In this document: piece by piece, positions 36,558-48,500 of the stretch
How positions within the stretch are numbered: the stretch's first letter is position 1
Layout: the number at the start of each line of letters is the position of its first letter
Source of the DNA: an uncultured Clostridia bacterium
GTDB taxonomy: Bacteria > Bacillota > Clostridia > Christensenellales > UBA3700
Assembly: GCA_945872615.1 (NCBI GenBank)
Contig: CAMBZZ010000001.1
Location: forward strand, 1-64,000
Length of the DNA: 64,000 nt
Direction: 5' to 3'
The notes under the pieces: generated by a model
Databases searched by the model: none
The model's input: the letters and a program-made list of their open reading frames with translations, nothing else
What the model was told of the DNA's origin: nothing
Position numbers and translations under genes: made by a program

Positions 36558-37725
36558 CTATATCCTCCGCAACTGCCAAAGCGCTAGCGATAGCCCAATG
36601 GATATTGTATCCGCCGCACTCTCCGTCCACGTCCAGCACCTCACCCGTGGCATACAGTCCACGGTTAGTTTTGCTCTCCAAAGTTCTCTCGTCAAAGCAG
36701 TCTAGGCTCAAACCTCCACACACCGCTTGTGCGAGACTGAGCCCGAGCGTACCGTCTATCTCCGCCACGTAATCTTTGCACACGGCGGCTATTGCATTCG
36801 CCTTGACGTCGGACATAATCAACGACTTATCCATAGCGACGTGCTCCATAATATTGGCTGATATGGTTTTATGCAGCAAGCCTTCGAGCATAACGCCGCG
36901 AGGGTCGTAGGTATCGATTATATATCGGGCGAGTTGCCGTGTGGTCATATCGGGCACGAAGTCTATATGCAGCGAGCATCTATCGTAGCTTCGTCTACTC
37001 GCCCTAGCCACGTGCGACGACATGATAAGTGCGAGCACACCCGAAATCGCCCCGTCCTTAAACAAATATTCTCCTCTATACTTTGGATAAGCCTTCCCGT
37101 CAATCTCAACGTAGCTCTCAACTTTGGCTCTTACCCCGTTCGCGCCCTTGACGCTCTTGCTCTTCAAAGCGACAAGGGTAGGGCGAAGCAAAGTAGTAGG
37201 TATGCCGAGATGCTCTACCAGCCCGTAACTCTCCACGCCGAACGTTGCTTTGGAACCTGTTGCCAGCACGACCTTTGCGCAACGATAATCTCCTTGATCG
37301 GTGACAACCTTCCAACCGTCGATTTCGGGTACTATCTTGGTCGCCAAAGTCTTGGTCATAACGCTGACGCCGCGTCTTCTAAGCATGGACAAAAAGACGT
37401 TGAGCACTGCAGTCGCGCTTTCGCTGTAAGGATATATTCTTCCCTCTTCGCTCTTGGTCACCAAACCGTATTCAAGCAACTTATCGCGCACTTTTTGGCA
37501 GTCGTATCTTGCCAAAATAGGCGCTACAAACTCGCTGTTGTAGTGCTCCGCTCCCATAGCCTTGTTAGAGAGGTTGCATCTGCCGTTGCCGCTGACAAGA
37601 ATCTTTTTGCCAATCTTGTCCCCCGCATCTATCAGCGCAACTCTCTTATTTCGAGCGCACTCGACTGCGCATACTATACCCGACGCGCCTCCGCCTATGA
37701 TAATTACGTCAAAATCGTATTTCAT
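36550..37725 (-). CDS. HI0933/YhiN-family flavoprotein
   Basis: DVIIIGGGASGIVCAVECA, GNGRCNLSNK and GEVLDVDGECGGYNIHWA motifs. Confidence 0.9.
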   Translation of the reverse strand: MKYDFDVIIIGGGASGIVCAVECARNKRVALIDAGDKIGKKILVSGNGRCNLSNKAMGAEHYNSEFVAPILARYDCQKVRDKLLEYGLVTKSEEGRIYPYSESATAVLNVFLSMLRRRGVSVMTKTLATKIVPEIDGWKVVTDQGDYRCAKVVLATGSKATFGVESYGLVEHLGIPTTLLRPTLVALKSKSVKGANGVRAKVESYVEIDGKAYPKYRGEYLFKDGAISGVLALIMSSHVARASRRSYDRCSLHIDFVPDMTTRQLARYIIDTYDPRGVMLEGLLHKTISANIMEHVAMDKSLIMSDVKANAIAAVCKDYVAEIDGTLGLSLAQAVCGGLSLDCFDERTLESKTNRGLYATGEVLDVDGECGGYNIHWAIASALAVAEDIDA

Positions 37726-37792
37726 ATCGGTATTATAACACATTGACGCGCCAAAGTAAAACGCTACGTCGATTTTGCCTACTTACAAAAAA

Positions 37793-37831
37793 AGGCGACC
37801 CCTCAAGCTTATGCGCTCGAAGAGGTCACCG
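37793..37831 (-). terminator. Terminator of the giant surface-protein operon
   Basis: Imperfect stem GGTGACCTC...GAGGGGTCGCC followed by T7 on the - strand. Confidence 0.7.
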
Positions 37832-37845
37832 TTTTATTGATTGTT

Positions 37846-38343
37846 TTAGCCTACCTTTACCGCGATTTCAACCGCATAGGTGCCGGAGGACTTCACCACG
37901 TCGTATTTGATAGTGGTGGAAGCCAAAGTCTTGGCTTCGGTGTTGACAACCACTTCTATGGTTGCGTTTTGCGCATCGTTTACTCCCAAAAAGGCGTCCG
38001 TATCGACGATATTGGCGGTGTATTTAGAAGTTGCACTTCCGTTGACTACCACTTCGCTTTCGAAGTAAGACTTTTCAAACTTAAGCCCGTTACCCACCTC
38101 TTGCGAGATTGCGTTGCCAAAACCTATGTTGTACGGGTCTTGCACTTCACCGTCGACGTTGCTGTAAATCAGCGTTTCGCCTTGTTTAACGGTGACGGAT
38201 ACACTCCTCGTCTGAGACGACGAGGTAGTGTAGGAGGCGATGTCGTAGAAATCTTTGGTTGTCAGCTTGGTCTTACATCCTGCCAAAACTCCCACCAAAA
38301 CCACTGTCAGTACCAATATTGCTATCAACAATTTCTTTTTCAT
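37846..38343 (-). CDS. Small lipoprotein (165 aa)
   Basis: Lipobox VLAGC; last gene of the surface-protein operon. Confidence 0.75.
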   Translation of the reverse strand: MKKKLLIAILVLTVVLVGVLAGCKTKLTTKDFYDIASYTTSSSQTRSVSVTVKQGETLIYSNVDGEVQDPYNIGFGNAISQEVGNGLKFEKSYFESEVVVNGSATSKYTANIVDTDAFLGVNDAQNATIEVVVNTEAKTLASTTIKYDVVKSSGTYAVEIAVKVG

Positions 38344-38355
38344 ACTATTTCCTCC

Positions 38356-41300
38356 TTACGCCAACGTTTTCTTTTTGACGATTGCCAGTGCTATTGCGCC
38401 CAAAGAAAACGCCATACTTGCCGCAGCAGCCGCTCCGACTTGTCTGCCCGCTGCCTTTCCCGCAACGTTTTGAGCACCGTTTACAACGCTCTTAGCGTCG
38501 TTGATAAGCGCGTTATATGCGTTTCTCGCATTAGTCAATTTACCTGCGTTGACAACTGCCATATCGATGTCGGCAATATCTTTGAGCAACTCTTCGATTT
38601 CTTTCATAGTCGCGATGTCGTCAAATCCGAAAGTGCCGATTGCATCGAGTTTTGCATTGACAACGGTTGGGTCTCCGCCCGTCTTGATATTGCTTACGCT
38701 TATCGGAGCGCTTGCGTTATGGTTATCGTCAGCCACGAGTTTTACATAGACGGTATAGGTTGTCTTTGGCTTAGCGGTAAACACGTTGCTCTCTTGCCAG
38801 TTGGTTCCGTCAAGGCTATAACGTGCGTTGGCAGCACTCACGCCGTTGATTGTCAACTTGTTGTAGTTGGCGATTACGCTAATATCGTTAGCGTCAAGTT
38901 CTACGGTCGATTTTTCAATCGTCAAAGTAACCAAGTCGCCTCTCGTCAACTCGTAGTTGGCTGCAACCACGCCGTTAGGGTCCAAAGCCACGTAGCCCGT
39001 GTAGGTACCCGCATTGATAGGTGTAAGGATATTATCCTCTTCGTCTACCAAGACGTATTCTACCACTTCGTCGCCTATCACGCCGTCGAAGACTACTTCG
39101 AGAACTTTGACGTTGCCATCGTATGCGGCATCCGTTCCGTCTACGCTAACTATGGTGATCGTCTTCTTGGCAATGGTTAGTTGTCCTGCCACATAATCTG
39201 CCAAGGTGTAGTTGTCGCTGCCGAGTACGATAGTCACTACGTAAACGCCCGCATTGATTGCAGTTTCCGTAGGGGTTTCGTCACCTATTGCATATCTTAC
39301 GGAGAACAAATTTTGTGTCTCTTCCGCAGGGATATTGTTGAGGATTGCTCCCACAGTCTTTGCAGTGCCGTCGTATTCGTAACTGCTCTCGTAAGTAAAC
39401 TCTTGGAGAGCCAACTCTCTCGGAGCGATAGTCATATTCTTGCTGTAGTTGCCTACAAGTTCGTAATTGGAGTTGTTAGCAACAACGGTAATCACGTAGT
39501 CGCCCGCATTGATTGCTTGTTCCTCGCCGTTGTAGAGAATCATAGCCTCCGCATCGTCGCCGCCCAATACGCCGTTAAGGATTACGCTTGCAACCTTAGC
39601 CGTTGCACTATAGACCAAATCGATTGGCAAAGTCACGTCGCTGACGGTTATTTGCTTAGGTGCGATGACGAAACTATCTTCGTATTCGTCCCAGATATAA
39701 TTATCCTTTTGCGTTCCGTTGACTTGCAAGGTTACTTGGCAAGTACCTGCGTTGACGTTGTCGCTGTATACCAAATCTATGCTAATATCGTCGCCGTTTA
39801 CAACTCCGCTAATAGCCGCACCCGCTTCTTTAGCAGTCTTGTCGTAGACTGCGTCCGTAGGCAAATCTACGATGAAGGTCAACGACTTCTTTGCCACGGT
39901 AATCTGTACGTCTTGAGGCAAGTTGAAGATATAGTTGTCGTTGACAGTCGCCTCGTAGGTCACGTTGATAGGCGTGCCTGCAGGAGAAGTTTCGGTATAA
40001 GTTTCGGTAACCGTTATAACAAGTCCGTCACCGTCAATCATTTCCAAGCTTCCTTCCGCATATGCCCAGAAAGTTGCAGGCTTAATGTCGCCGTAAGTCA
40101 ACTCGGTATTGACGGCAACTACGTCGATAGTTCTCTTCTCTACCACATATTGCAGCTCGACGGTCATTTCACCGTTGTACTTGCTTTGAGCTTCGGCTTT
40201 GACCTCAACGATTACTTTATAGGTGCCTGCCTTGACGATAGAGGCTACCGTAACGTCGGTAGAATCCTTGTAGGTAACGATAATATCGTCTTTATTGACA
40301 TTGAGCACGTTGATAGTTGCGGTCTTGTCGGTTGCGTCGTATACGCTCGACGATTCTTCGAGCACGGCATTGCTCAAGGTGTTGCTTACGATAGTGATGC
40401 TACCCTTGGTCTCGGTAACTGCCTCGTAGTTGCTTGCCTTGCTTCCGCCAAGGACTACGTAAATCATTTCGGCAGTAGTCTCGCCGATTACTTGTTGCTC
40501 TATAGGGAGAGCACAAGCCACGGCTATAGTCACTTCGGACGCATCTCTATCCTCGATAGTACCTTCGACAAATTCGTAAGGCGCTACACCGTCTGCAAAG
40601 ACGATGACGTCGGAGCCGTAGCCCTTTTCGCCGTTGTTTGTCAAGAACTTGATAGTCTTAGGCGAGATAGTGAAGTTGTCGGTGCCTTCTACGGCAACGG
40701 TGTAGTTGGCGTTGGTGCTAACGACGGTCACTACGTAGTTGCCGGCGTCTATCGCGCTTGCAGAGCCGTTGTATAAAATATCTACGTCAACGATGTCGCT
40801 GCCTAACACTCCGTTGAGATTAGCCTCTACGGTCTTTTCCAATCCGTTGTACACCAAGTCGGCAGGCAACATGAGCGTTGCGGTAATAGCAAGCGCGCCC
40901 ACAACGACTTTTGCGTTTTCCGGCAAGGTCACGTCATAGTTGCCGCTCGCGGTGGTCTCTACGGATATTGCGTAGTTGCCAACCGCACTATACTTGGTAT
41001 AATCGGTAAATACGTTGACTATTACGCCGTCCGCTTGTACGAATTGCAAACTGCCGTCTGCATATTTCCAAGTAATGGTTGGTACGTCGGCGCCGTAAGT
41101 CACGTTGACGTCGTCTACTGCCAAAGCCACTTTTCTTGCCGTGATGACTAGCAATTCGGAAGTATTTTGGTCGATATAGTAGTTATCGTGAACGAGGTCG
41201 ACGTTGACGGAATAACTACCCTTGTCAATCGCTTGCGGCTGTCCGTTGAAGGTATAGATAAACTCGAGGACGTCGCTGTTGACAGTGTTGTTGTACACCG

Positions 41301-44300
41301 CTTGTACTACCTTGGCTGTGCCGTCGTAAGTCTTGTCGACAGGCAAGGTAATAGCCGTTACGTTGATTCCTCTCTTGTTGACAACGAGTTGTCCGACGGA
41401 GCCAAACTCGAGATTGTAGTTTTCGGCAAGTTGTACGTCGTCGTCAACGTTGTCGGCAATGGTTGCCAATATATCGTAACTTCCGCAGTTATCGTAGAGT
41501 ACGTAATTGCTATAGGTAGATACCACGATACCGTCCTCTTCTACGAAAGTAGCGCTACCGTCGGCATAGTTCCAAGCAAAGGTACCGATTTCGTCGCCGT
41601 AGGTCACTTCTTTGCCCACGGTGTCGATAGTTACGGTCAACTTGTCAATCATAAAGTTGACAACCGAGCCGTAGGTAATGGTAAAGTATTTGCCTGCATC
41701 TTCGGTCAACTGAACGGTTACGCTATACTTGCCCGCATTGCGTATATCGCTAGCCGTGATGACCGTTCTATCAATCTTGAAGTATTCGTATTGCAAAGCC
41801 ATCTTGCCTTCTGCGTCTACGAAATCTTCGTTTTGATAGGTGAGGATAGGAGTGGTAAAGTTCTTGACGGTGCCGTCATAGACTACTACGTTGTCTACCG
41901 CACCCTCTACGCCAAACTCGATGTCCACGCCTCTCTTGTCAATGGTAAGAGCGGTATTTTCGATGATCGAAATCACGTAGTTGCCGCCTTGCGCTCCGCC
42001 CACGCTCGCCAAGGTTACGGCATACACACCCGGTGCGCTGTATTGCTCGGAAGCAAGGAACGTAGGAATTACTTCGTCATCATCAAACAAAGAAGTATAT
42101 CCGCCCGCAACTGCCCAGTCGAACGTTGGGTCAAGGTCGCCGTACAATTTGCTCGTAGGGGTCACTTCTATCGTCGTTGCGACAGGGGTGATTTGGAAAG
42201 CAAACTCGCCGTTTAGCATATTGTAGTTAGGCGCAGTAGTCATGATTGGAGATACTACGTAATAACCTGCGTTGGTCGCGCTCTCCACTTCCACGTACTC
42301 GTCTTCCTCATTTGCCTTCCACATATACTTATAGCCCTTGATAGCATATGCAGGTTTTACCGCGTCGTTTTGGAAAAGACCTTCTCTGTTTACGTCGCCG
42401 TAATCGTAACTATCGGAGATATAAGGCACGATTTTCTTAGCTTCTCTCTCCTCTTCGGTTAGGTTAGGGAACCAAACGATAGTCATATCTTTGGCTTTGA
42501 TTTTCATATCGATAGAGCAAATAGCAACGTTGTAGTTGGTATTGAAGCCCGCCTCGCTGTCAACGGTAGCGGTAACGGTGTACTCACCGCCTCTGTTGGC
42601 GCCGTTGGCTATTGCTACTCCGCTTTCCTTGTTGAGGTAATTCTCCGTCAAAACAGGCTCTTCGCCGTTTTCAGGTTTAGTTATCGTCCATTTTACCTTT
42701 TGGAAAGTGGAATTATATTCTTTTACGACAACGCCGTCTTGCAAGGTCTCTTCTGCCGATGCGCTTATGGTGACGTTGGCTTTGCCTATCTCGATGATAA
42801 AGGTAGTCTTGTCGAAGGTGTAGTTGCCTGACATCGCTCCGCTTTCCTTCTCCAATATCATCTTATAAGTACCCGCGTTGACAAATCTATCGTCGGTAGC
42901 GTTGGTCGTCTCGGTGGCGAAAGGCTCGTAAGTCACCTTGATTACGTTGTTGTCCACTACGTTGAGAATCTTGATCAAAGCATCGTCTTCGCTTACCCCG
43001 TTGCCGAATACGCTATACGTAGGCAACTTTTCTAAGCCGTCGTAGACGAAGATTGGATTGGTTGCTTGCAATTCTTCAGGCAAAGGCGTTACGCTTATCT
43101 CTCTCGGAGTAATCGTAAAGTCGTCTGACAACGGATTGGCTACCACGTAGTTGTTAGAAGACATAGTCGTAATCTTAGCCCTATAGGTGCCCGCGCTCTC
43201 CGCTTGATTGTCGACTATGGTAATCTCCTCATCACCTACCAACTTATAATATTCTACGATAGGCGTAGCGTCGTATCCGCTCACCAGTCCGCTCGCAGTT
43301 GCGCTAAAGGCTGCAGGCGAAGAGTTGTAGACGAAGTCGGCTGGTGCGTTGGTATAAGATACCGTCACCGCCTTAGGGGTAATCTCTTGTCTAATTCTCA
43401 TATTCTCGGAGCCTTCATTGAAGACTACGACGTTCATCTTTTCGGTATTGACCGTCGTAAACACGATTCCGTTGACGGTGTCTTTGATAGGACAATATAT
43501 CTCCCAAGTAGCCACGTCCTTAGCGTCGGCAAGTTGATACAACACGCCCGGTGCGCCTTGTTTGTACGCGGTAAAAATCGACGAGTCTCCCGTTACCGTT
43601 CCTACTTGCTTAGTCTTGGCAGAATCGGAGTACAATCTGATAGTAGGTATCTTGAGTCCCGTACCGTCGAACTCGTGTCCGTCGGCGATATAGATATTAG
43701 AGTATTCTGCATCCGTCGGCATATCGGTGATTACGCCGCTACTGTTTTTAGGATTGCGCGGATTGCCGTAAGTCGCCACGATACCCGTCTCAAACGTAAA
43801 AGTAAAGCTTTGATTGTCACCCGTCAATGCGCGAGGTATTCTACTCTCGGTATTCCAACTAGTAAAGTTGTTGACGTTGTCCACACTACCTACCGTCTTG
43901 TATATATCCAACGTTCTGTCGGTTTCGGTCGGAGTGCTATACTTGACTTGCCATACGATTCCTTGCGCGCCGCCAAAAGTAAAACCGTCACCGGAATAAT
44001 AAGGAGCGGCGTAAGACACCTTAGGCACAGCCGTATCGGTGGTACCGTCAAAATATATCTTTAGCGTGCCCGTATCGGAGAATAGAGTGGTGTTGACCGT
44101 GGTATTGACGGTGGTCTTGATAGACGCTGTACCGGTAGGGATAGTAGTGGTGACGTTACCCGAAGTAAAACTGTTCCAGTTCTTGGCACATACAGCGCTA
44201 GGTACGTCCATATTGATGTAGAAGACGTTTTTGAGTGTAACGCTTCCGTTGCCGGTATAGTTGCCCGCAAATCCGCAAATTACGCCTTGACCCGTAAAGT

Positions 44301-45492
44301 CTCTGGTATCCTTATTAGGTCCCAATTCCGCACCGAAAGCCGAACTTACGCAAGTCCTTGCGGTACCCGTCCAATAGTTCATTACGCCGTCAATCATACC
44401 CGCACCGCCAAGCGAAGTCCAGTTAGATTGATTTTCGGCATTGCTGTCGGCAGCCACCGCGTTACATCCTGCGATGATTCCAGAAGCTGCTATTGCGTTA
44501 TTTTGGTTGGTTGACAGCGTAGGATTAGAATATCCGTCGATTTTACCGGTACCGTAAGTGGTAGCGTTATATATAGTTCCGCCTTGAGTAATAACTCCGC
44601 AGAATCCACCCGTCCACAGTTTGTTATTACCGCCTCGTTTGGTACCCCAATAACTCCATTCTCTACCTTCTTGTTGCGTTACTATATCCGCTTTGAGATT
44701 GATGGAAGAGTTCTTGATTGTACCTGCCATCAACGTACCCGCATAGCCGCCGAAGCCAACCGTACGGTGATAAGAGTCCCAGTTATATGAATTACCGCTT
44801 TCCGCCATGGTCATCTTAAAGTTGACGCGAGTATAATTGTTGACGGTAAGGCTACAGTTGTCTATAGTACCGGCGTTGATACCGAAAATCATACCGAATG
44901 ATACCGAGAAGTCACTGTTAATATCATACGTAGCGTTGCTGATAGTCGCGCCGTAATCTATAGAGTTGTTCCATACGAAGTTGACGTCTTTGATAGTACC
45001 GCAGTTGATCCTAGCAAGACCGCCCGCGCACTTGATAATTCTACCGCCCGTGTAACTGTTGTTGATAGGCGCGTAAGTATTGGAGCCGTTTCTTCCGTCT
45101 CCGCTATAATCGCCCTTGGAGAATGAAGTTGCACCCGTCAAGGTTATGGTCTTGCCGTTACCGTTGAGGACGAAGCTATCGCTAAGCATTCCTATGGTAG
45201 AGGTAGTACCGCTCCACAGCGACGCCGCATTGAGAGTAACGTCTTTATACAACGTATGCTCGCCGGTACCGGAGCTCAATGCCGTTATCAAATCGTTGGC
45301 ATCATATATAATGCTACCGCTTAGCGTCGGCGTATTCTCGCCAATTTCGTCCGAAGTATTGGCGAGGTTATATCCGTCTTGGGCGTAGCCCGACGGTGAC
45401 GCAAAGCTCAACGCCATTGCGCCCGTCAGAGCAACTATTGCCAAAACGGCAATTACTAAAGCTATAAGAGATTTTTTGTTTATATTACTCAT
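38356..45492 (-). CDS. Giant (2378 aa) surface protein with many MBG-like repeats and C-terminal TM anchor
   Basis: Recurrent DLVYNGLEKTVEA / VTYGADVPTITWKYADGSLQFV / ATLPVDKTYDGTAKVV units; C-terminal TM plus KKKTLA. Confidence 0.85.
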   Translation of the reverse strand: MSNINKKSLIALVIAVLAIVALTGAMALSFASPSGYAQDGYNLANTSDEIGENTPTLSGSIIYDANDLITALSSGTGEHTLYKDVTLNAASLWSGTTSTIGMLSDSFVLNGNGKTITLTGATSFSKGDYSGDGRNGSNTYAPINNSYTGGRIIKCAGGLARINCGTIKDVNFVWNNSIDYGATISNATYDINSDFSVSFGMIFGINAGTIDNCSLTVNNYTRVNFKMTMAESGNSYNWDSYHRTVGFGGYAGTLMAGTIKNSSINLKADIVTQQEGREWSYWGTKRGGNNKLWTGGFCGVITQGGTIYNATTYGTGKIDGYSNPTLSTNQNNAIAASGIIAGCNAVAADSNAENQSNWTSLGGAGMIDGVMNYWTGTARTCVSSAFGAELGPNKDTRDFTGQGVICGFAGNYTGNGSVTLKNVFYINMDVPSAVCAKNWNSFTSGNVTTTIPTGTASIKTTVNTTVNTTLFSDTGTLKIYFDGTTDTAVPKVSYAAPYYSGDGFTFGGAQGIVWQVKYSTPTETDRTLDIYKTVGSVDNVNNFTSWNTESRIPRALTGDNQSFTFTFETGIVATYGNPRNPKNSSGVITDMPTDAEYSNIYIADGHEFDGTGLKIPTIRLYSDSAKTKQVGTVTGDSSIFTAYKQGAPGVLYQLADAKDVATWEIYCPIKDTVNGIVFTTVNTEKMNVVVFNEGSENMRIRQEITPKAVTVSYTNAPADFVYNSSPAAFSATASGLVSGYDATPIVEYYKLVGDEEITIVDNQAESAGTYRAKITTMSSNNYVVANPLSDDFTITPREISVTPLPEELQATNPIFVYDGLEKLPTYSVFGNGVSEDDALIKILNVVDNNVIKVTYEPFATETTNATDDRFVNAGTYKMILEKESGAMSGNYTFDKTTFIIEIGKANVTISASAEETLQDGVVVKEYNSTFQKVKWTITKPENGEEPVLTENYLNKESGVAIANGANRGGEYTVTATVDSEAGFNTNYNVAICSIDMKIKAKDMTIVWFPNLTEEEREAKKIVPYISDSYDYGDVNREGLFQNDAVKPAYAIKGYKYMWKANEEDEYVEVESATNAGYYVVSPIMTTAPNYNMLNGEFAFQITPVATTIEVTPTSKLYGDLDPTFDWAVAGGYTSLFDDDEVIPTFLASEQYSAPGVYAVTLASVGGAQGGNYVISIIENTALTIDKRGVDIEFGVEGAVDNVVVYDGTVKNFTTPILTYQNEDFVDAEGKMALQYEYFKIDRTVITASDIRNAGKYSVTVQLTEDAGKYFTITYGSVVNFMIDKLTVTIDTVGKEVTYGDEIGTFAWNYADGSATFVEEDGIVVSTYSNYVLYDNCGSYDILATIADNVDDDVQLAENYNLEFGSVGQLVVNKRGINVTAITLPVDKTYDGTAKVVQAVYNNTVNSDVLEFIYTFNGQPQAIDKGSYSVNVDLVHDNYYIDQNTSELLVITARKVALAVDDVNVTYGADVPTITWKYADGSLQFVQADGVIVNVFTDYTKYSAVGNYAISVETTASGNYDVTLPENAKVVVGALAITATLMLPADLVYNGLEKTVEANLNGVLGSDIVDVDILYNGSASAIDAGNYVVTVVSTNANYTVAVEGTDNFTISPKTIKFLTNNGEKGYGSDVIVFADGVAPYEFVEGTIEDRDASEVTIAVACALPIEQQVIGETTAEMIYVVLGGSKASNYEAVTETKGSITIVSNTLSNAVLEESSSVYDATDKTATINVLNVNKDDIIVTYKDSTDVTVASIVKAGTYKVIVEVKAEAQSKYNGEMTVELQYVVEKRTIDVVAVNTELTYGDIKPATFWAYAEGSLEMIDGDGLVITVTETYTETSPAGTPINVTYEATVNDNYIFNLPQDVQITVAKKSLTFIVDLPTDAVYDKTAKEAGAAISGVVNGDDISIDLVYSDNVNAGTCQVTLQVNGTQKDNYIWDEYEDSFVIAPKQITVSDVTLPIDLVYSATAKVASVILNGVLGGDDAEAMILYNGEEQAINAGDYVITVVANNSNYELVGNYSKNMTIAPRELALQEFTYESSYEYDGTAKTVGAILNNIPAEETQNLFSVRYAIGDETPTETAINAGVYVVTIVLGSDNYTLADYVAGQLTIAKKTITIVSVDGTDAAYDGNVKVLEVVFDGVIGDEVVEYVLVDEEDNILTPINAGTYTGYVALDPNGVVAANYELTRGDLVTLTIEKSTVELDANDISVIANYNKLTINGVSAANARYSLDGTNWQESNVFTAKPKTTYTVYVKLVADDNHNASAPISVSNIKTGGDPTVVNAKLDAIGTFGFDDIATMKEIEELLKDIADIDMAVVNAGKLTNARNAYNALINDAKSVVNGAQNVAGKAAGRQVGAAAAASMAFSLGAIALAIVKKKTLA

Positions 45493-45504
45493 ATTTCCTC
45501 CCCT

Positions 45505-48500
45505 TTATATAGCCGAATTCTTTTTCTTCTTGATTGCAATCGCAACGCCTGCGATTACGCCGATGAGTACCACGACGCCTGCTACGGCACCGATGATAAT
45601 CATCAGTTGTTTGCTTCCGCGGCTAAATCCGCCTTCATCACTCGTATTGGATACGATAGTAAACTCAACGTAGTTGCTTATCTCGTAGTTTTGGTCTGTC
45701 GCTACGTAAGCTCTATAAGTACCCGCAGGTAGAGTTCCGTCGGCTTTGAGACCTACTTCCGTCTCCACGCCGTCTTCAACCTTGTAGAATCTCAATCTAT
45801 TGGTCTGAACTTCGCCGTTAATATCGGTAAAGCTTGCCTTGAGTTCGCTGAGGTCGGTCGTCGTATTGAATTTGACGGTGGACAACTCTTGATAAGATAC
45901 GTCGCTCGAAGGCACCGCGTATGGCTGAATGTTGATAGTCGTCTCCACAGTCAAAGGATTGTAGTTGTTGACGATTATCACGTACTTACCTTTCTTGATG
46001 CCTACGTTGGTAGCCTCTACGTCGGTAGCGGTAACCAAAGCGTCCAATCCGTTGTAGGTATAGTTGCCGTTGCTGTCTTTGGTCAAGCCGTTGAGTTCCG
46101 CTCTATGAGGCTTGCCGTCGTAAGTAATGCTTACGTTTCTTGCAGACACACCCGTGAGGTTGATTTTTTCTATCTTGACTTCTACCGTCTTTTCCCAATC
46201 TTCGTAGTTGTCCATAGTAATTACAACCTTAACTTTGTAGGTATTGGCGTCTACGAAACTAAACGGATCAGATTGAGTCTTTGCGCCGCTGCTATATACT
46301 AGGTTGTATCCCACGTAATCGTCAGGCACGGTTGCCACTACGCTTACGTTCTTACCGCTATAAGGCTTGGTTACACCCTCGAATACTATGCCTTCGAACG
46401 TTGCCTTGTTGATGATAAGCTTGACTTCTTTCTGGCAAGGCATATGGTTTTCGTCGCCGGCGTAAATCAACATATAGGTATAAGTGCCTACGTTGCTAAA
46501 CGAGCCCGTCGTAGAAGTAACCTCTTCGTAAGCGTCCGTCTCGGCATTACGTCTATTGATAGTCACCAAAGTGTTGTTGATGATATTGATAGGATTGCCT
46601 TCTTCGTCCTCGCCGCTATTGTTAGCCAATACCACGCCGGTATTTTTGCCCATCAACATACTGTCCGCGTCTTGGTGATTGAAGATAAAGTCGTCGCCCG
46701 TATAGGTCTTGACTACGTCGTTAGCCACGATTTCCGTCTCCGCTCTGACGATAACGAGCAAACTGTCGTTGTAGGTCTGCGTATAGAAGTTGGCGTTTTC
46801 CTTAAATTCGATAGTTACCGAATAGTATCCTACGTTGATTACGTCTTCGGCAGCGATAGGAGTGGACAAAGGTTTACCTCTCGTAATCGTTTGCGTCTTA
46901 GGGTCGTACACGGCAGTAGAAGGATATGGATAATAGGTCAGCTTAAAGTCCTCCATACTATACAACGAAGGGTCCGCATTGACGGTAAAGTCGTAGGAGA
47001 TTGCTCTGCCCTTATAATCCATCTCTCGCGTGCCGAGTACCAATTCCATAAAGGCTTTGACTATCTGCAATTCAAATTCTTCGGCATTGACGATATTGTA
47101 GTTGGTATCGCTCGTGCTGAACTTGACGTAGTAGTAACCCGCATTGCGTATGGACTTGATCATCAATCCCGCTTCGTCGGTGTACGGAGTAGTTCTCGCT
47201 TCGTTTTGGAAGAACTGTACGTTGACAGGTTGCTGATTACCGTACACGTCCTTGTAAGTAGCCGCGAAGAAGTGTTCTTGATTGTCGTAATCTCTCTTTG
47301 CCGAGAAGTTCTTTTCTCCGTCCAAAGTAGGTATTGCGCTTACGTTTTTCTTATTGACCACTACCGTAGTGGATACGGGACTAAAGTCAATGTCTGCGTG
47401 CACCCTTTGCGCTTTGCCCGATACGGTATAGGTGTTGGCGTTGCAATAAGTAGCCAGTCCGCCCGTCACGTCAAAGGTCATGCTCGTACCGTCAAGCAAA
47501 TCTACGTCAAAGGTGGCAGGGATAGCGTCTCCGAAAATATAGGTAGGTCTGATATACGTAGAGACGTCAACCGTCATATTGTATTTGGATATAGTCGTCT
47601 CGCAGACGATATTTTCGTCGGGATTGAGAGGTATGCTCTCTGGCACTATGTATCCCTCACTCGAATATCTAATTTCTTCTCCCTCACCCAAGAAGTAAAC
47701 GGGATAGAGCTTCGTATAGTCTTTGTCTAAGTAATTTTCGCTACCTTTGACGTATAGATAAGCAGTCGTTTGTCCCGCGTGCTTATTTTCGTATTGCACG
47801 TAGACTTCCAAAGCCTCTTGGACAACTTTATCCGTTGCCGCCGATCTTCCGTCGCAGTAAACTATACCGCTCTTGCCGTATCTGGTGTTGCCGTCTTCTT
47901 GATAGAGTTTGACGGTTGCACCCTCAATCTTGTTAAGGGTTTTGTTATCAAAGGTTTTGCTCAATACTTGAGACAAATCCAACTCGCTAAACGCAACGCC
48001 GCTTCCGTCGAAGATGTTCTCGGTATTGATATAGATTTTGGCTATAGCAAGCCTTATCGTAAAGGTAGTCAACGTGCCGCTTGTCAGTTGTATAATCTTT
48101 TCCGGATACAAGTCTTGTTTGTTGACCAGCTTAAACCAAATCTCTCGGCTTTCTATATTGTCGTTGACAACTATTTGACCCGACGAAGCTATAGTTTCGT
48201 CGTAATGTACCCATACTCTCTTGTCGGGACCGACTATACTGCTGTCGGTTTGAGTAGACACGTAGAGGTCGTATCCGCTCTCGCCCAACGTAGAGTTGTA
48301 AGTAATCTTGAGCGGGTCAAAGTAGTAATACGTCTCACCGTCGTCTTGCAATACGTTTTCCGCAGATACGATGACGTTGAATTGAGGCGTAACGTTATCT
48401 ATCTTGACGTTGTAGGACAATGATACCGTATTGTTGGTTGCGTCGGTGTAGGACAAGGTATATTGCTTGGTATCTTTGAGCAATACGCTACAACTCCAAG

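Noticed and set aside
35070-37746. Plus-strand ORFs 35070..36113 and 36871..37746
   Set aside because: Antisense to two clear flavoprotein genes.
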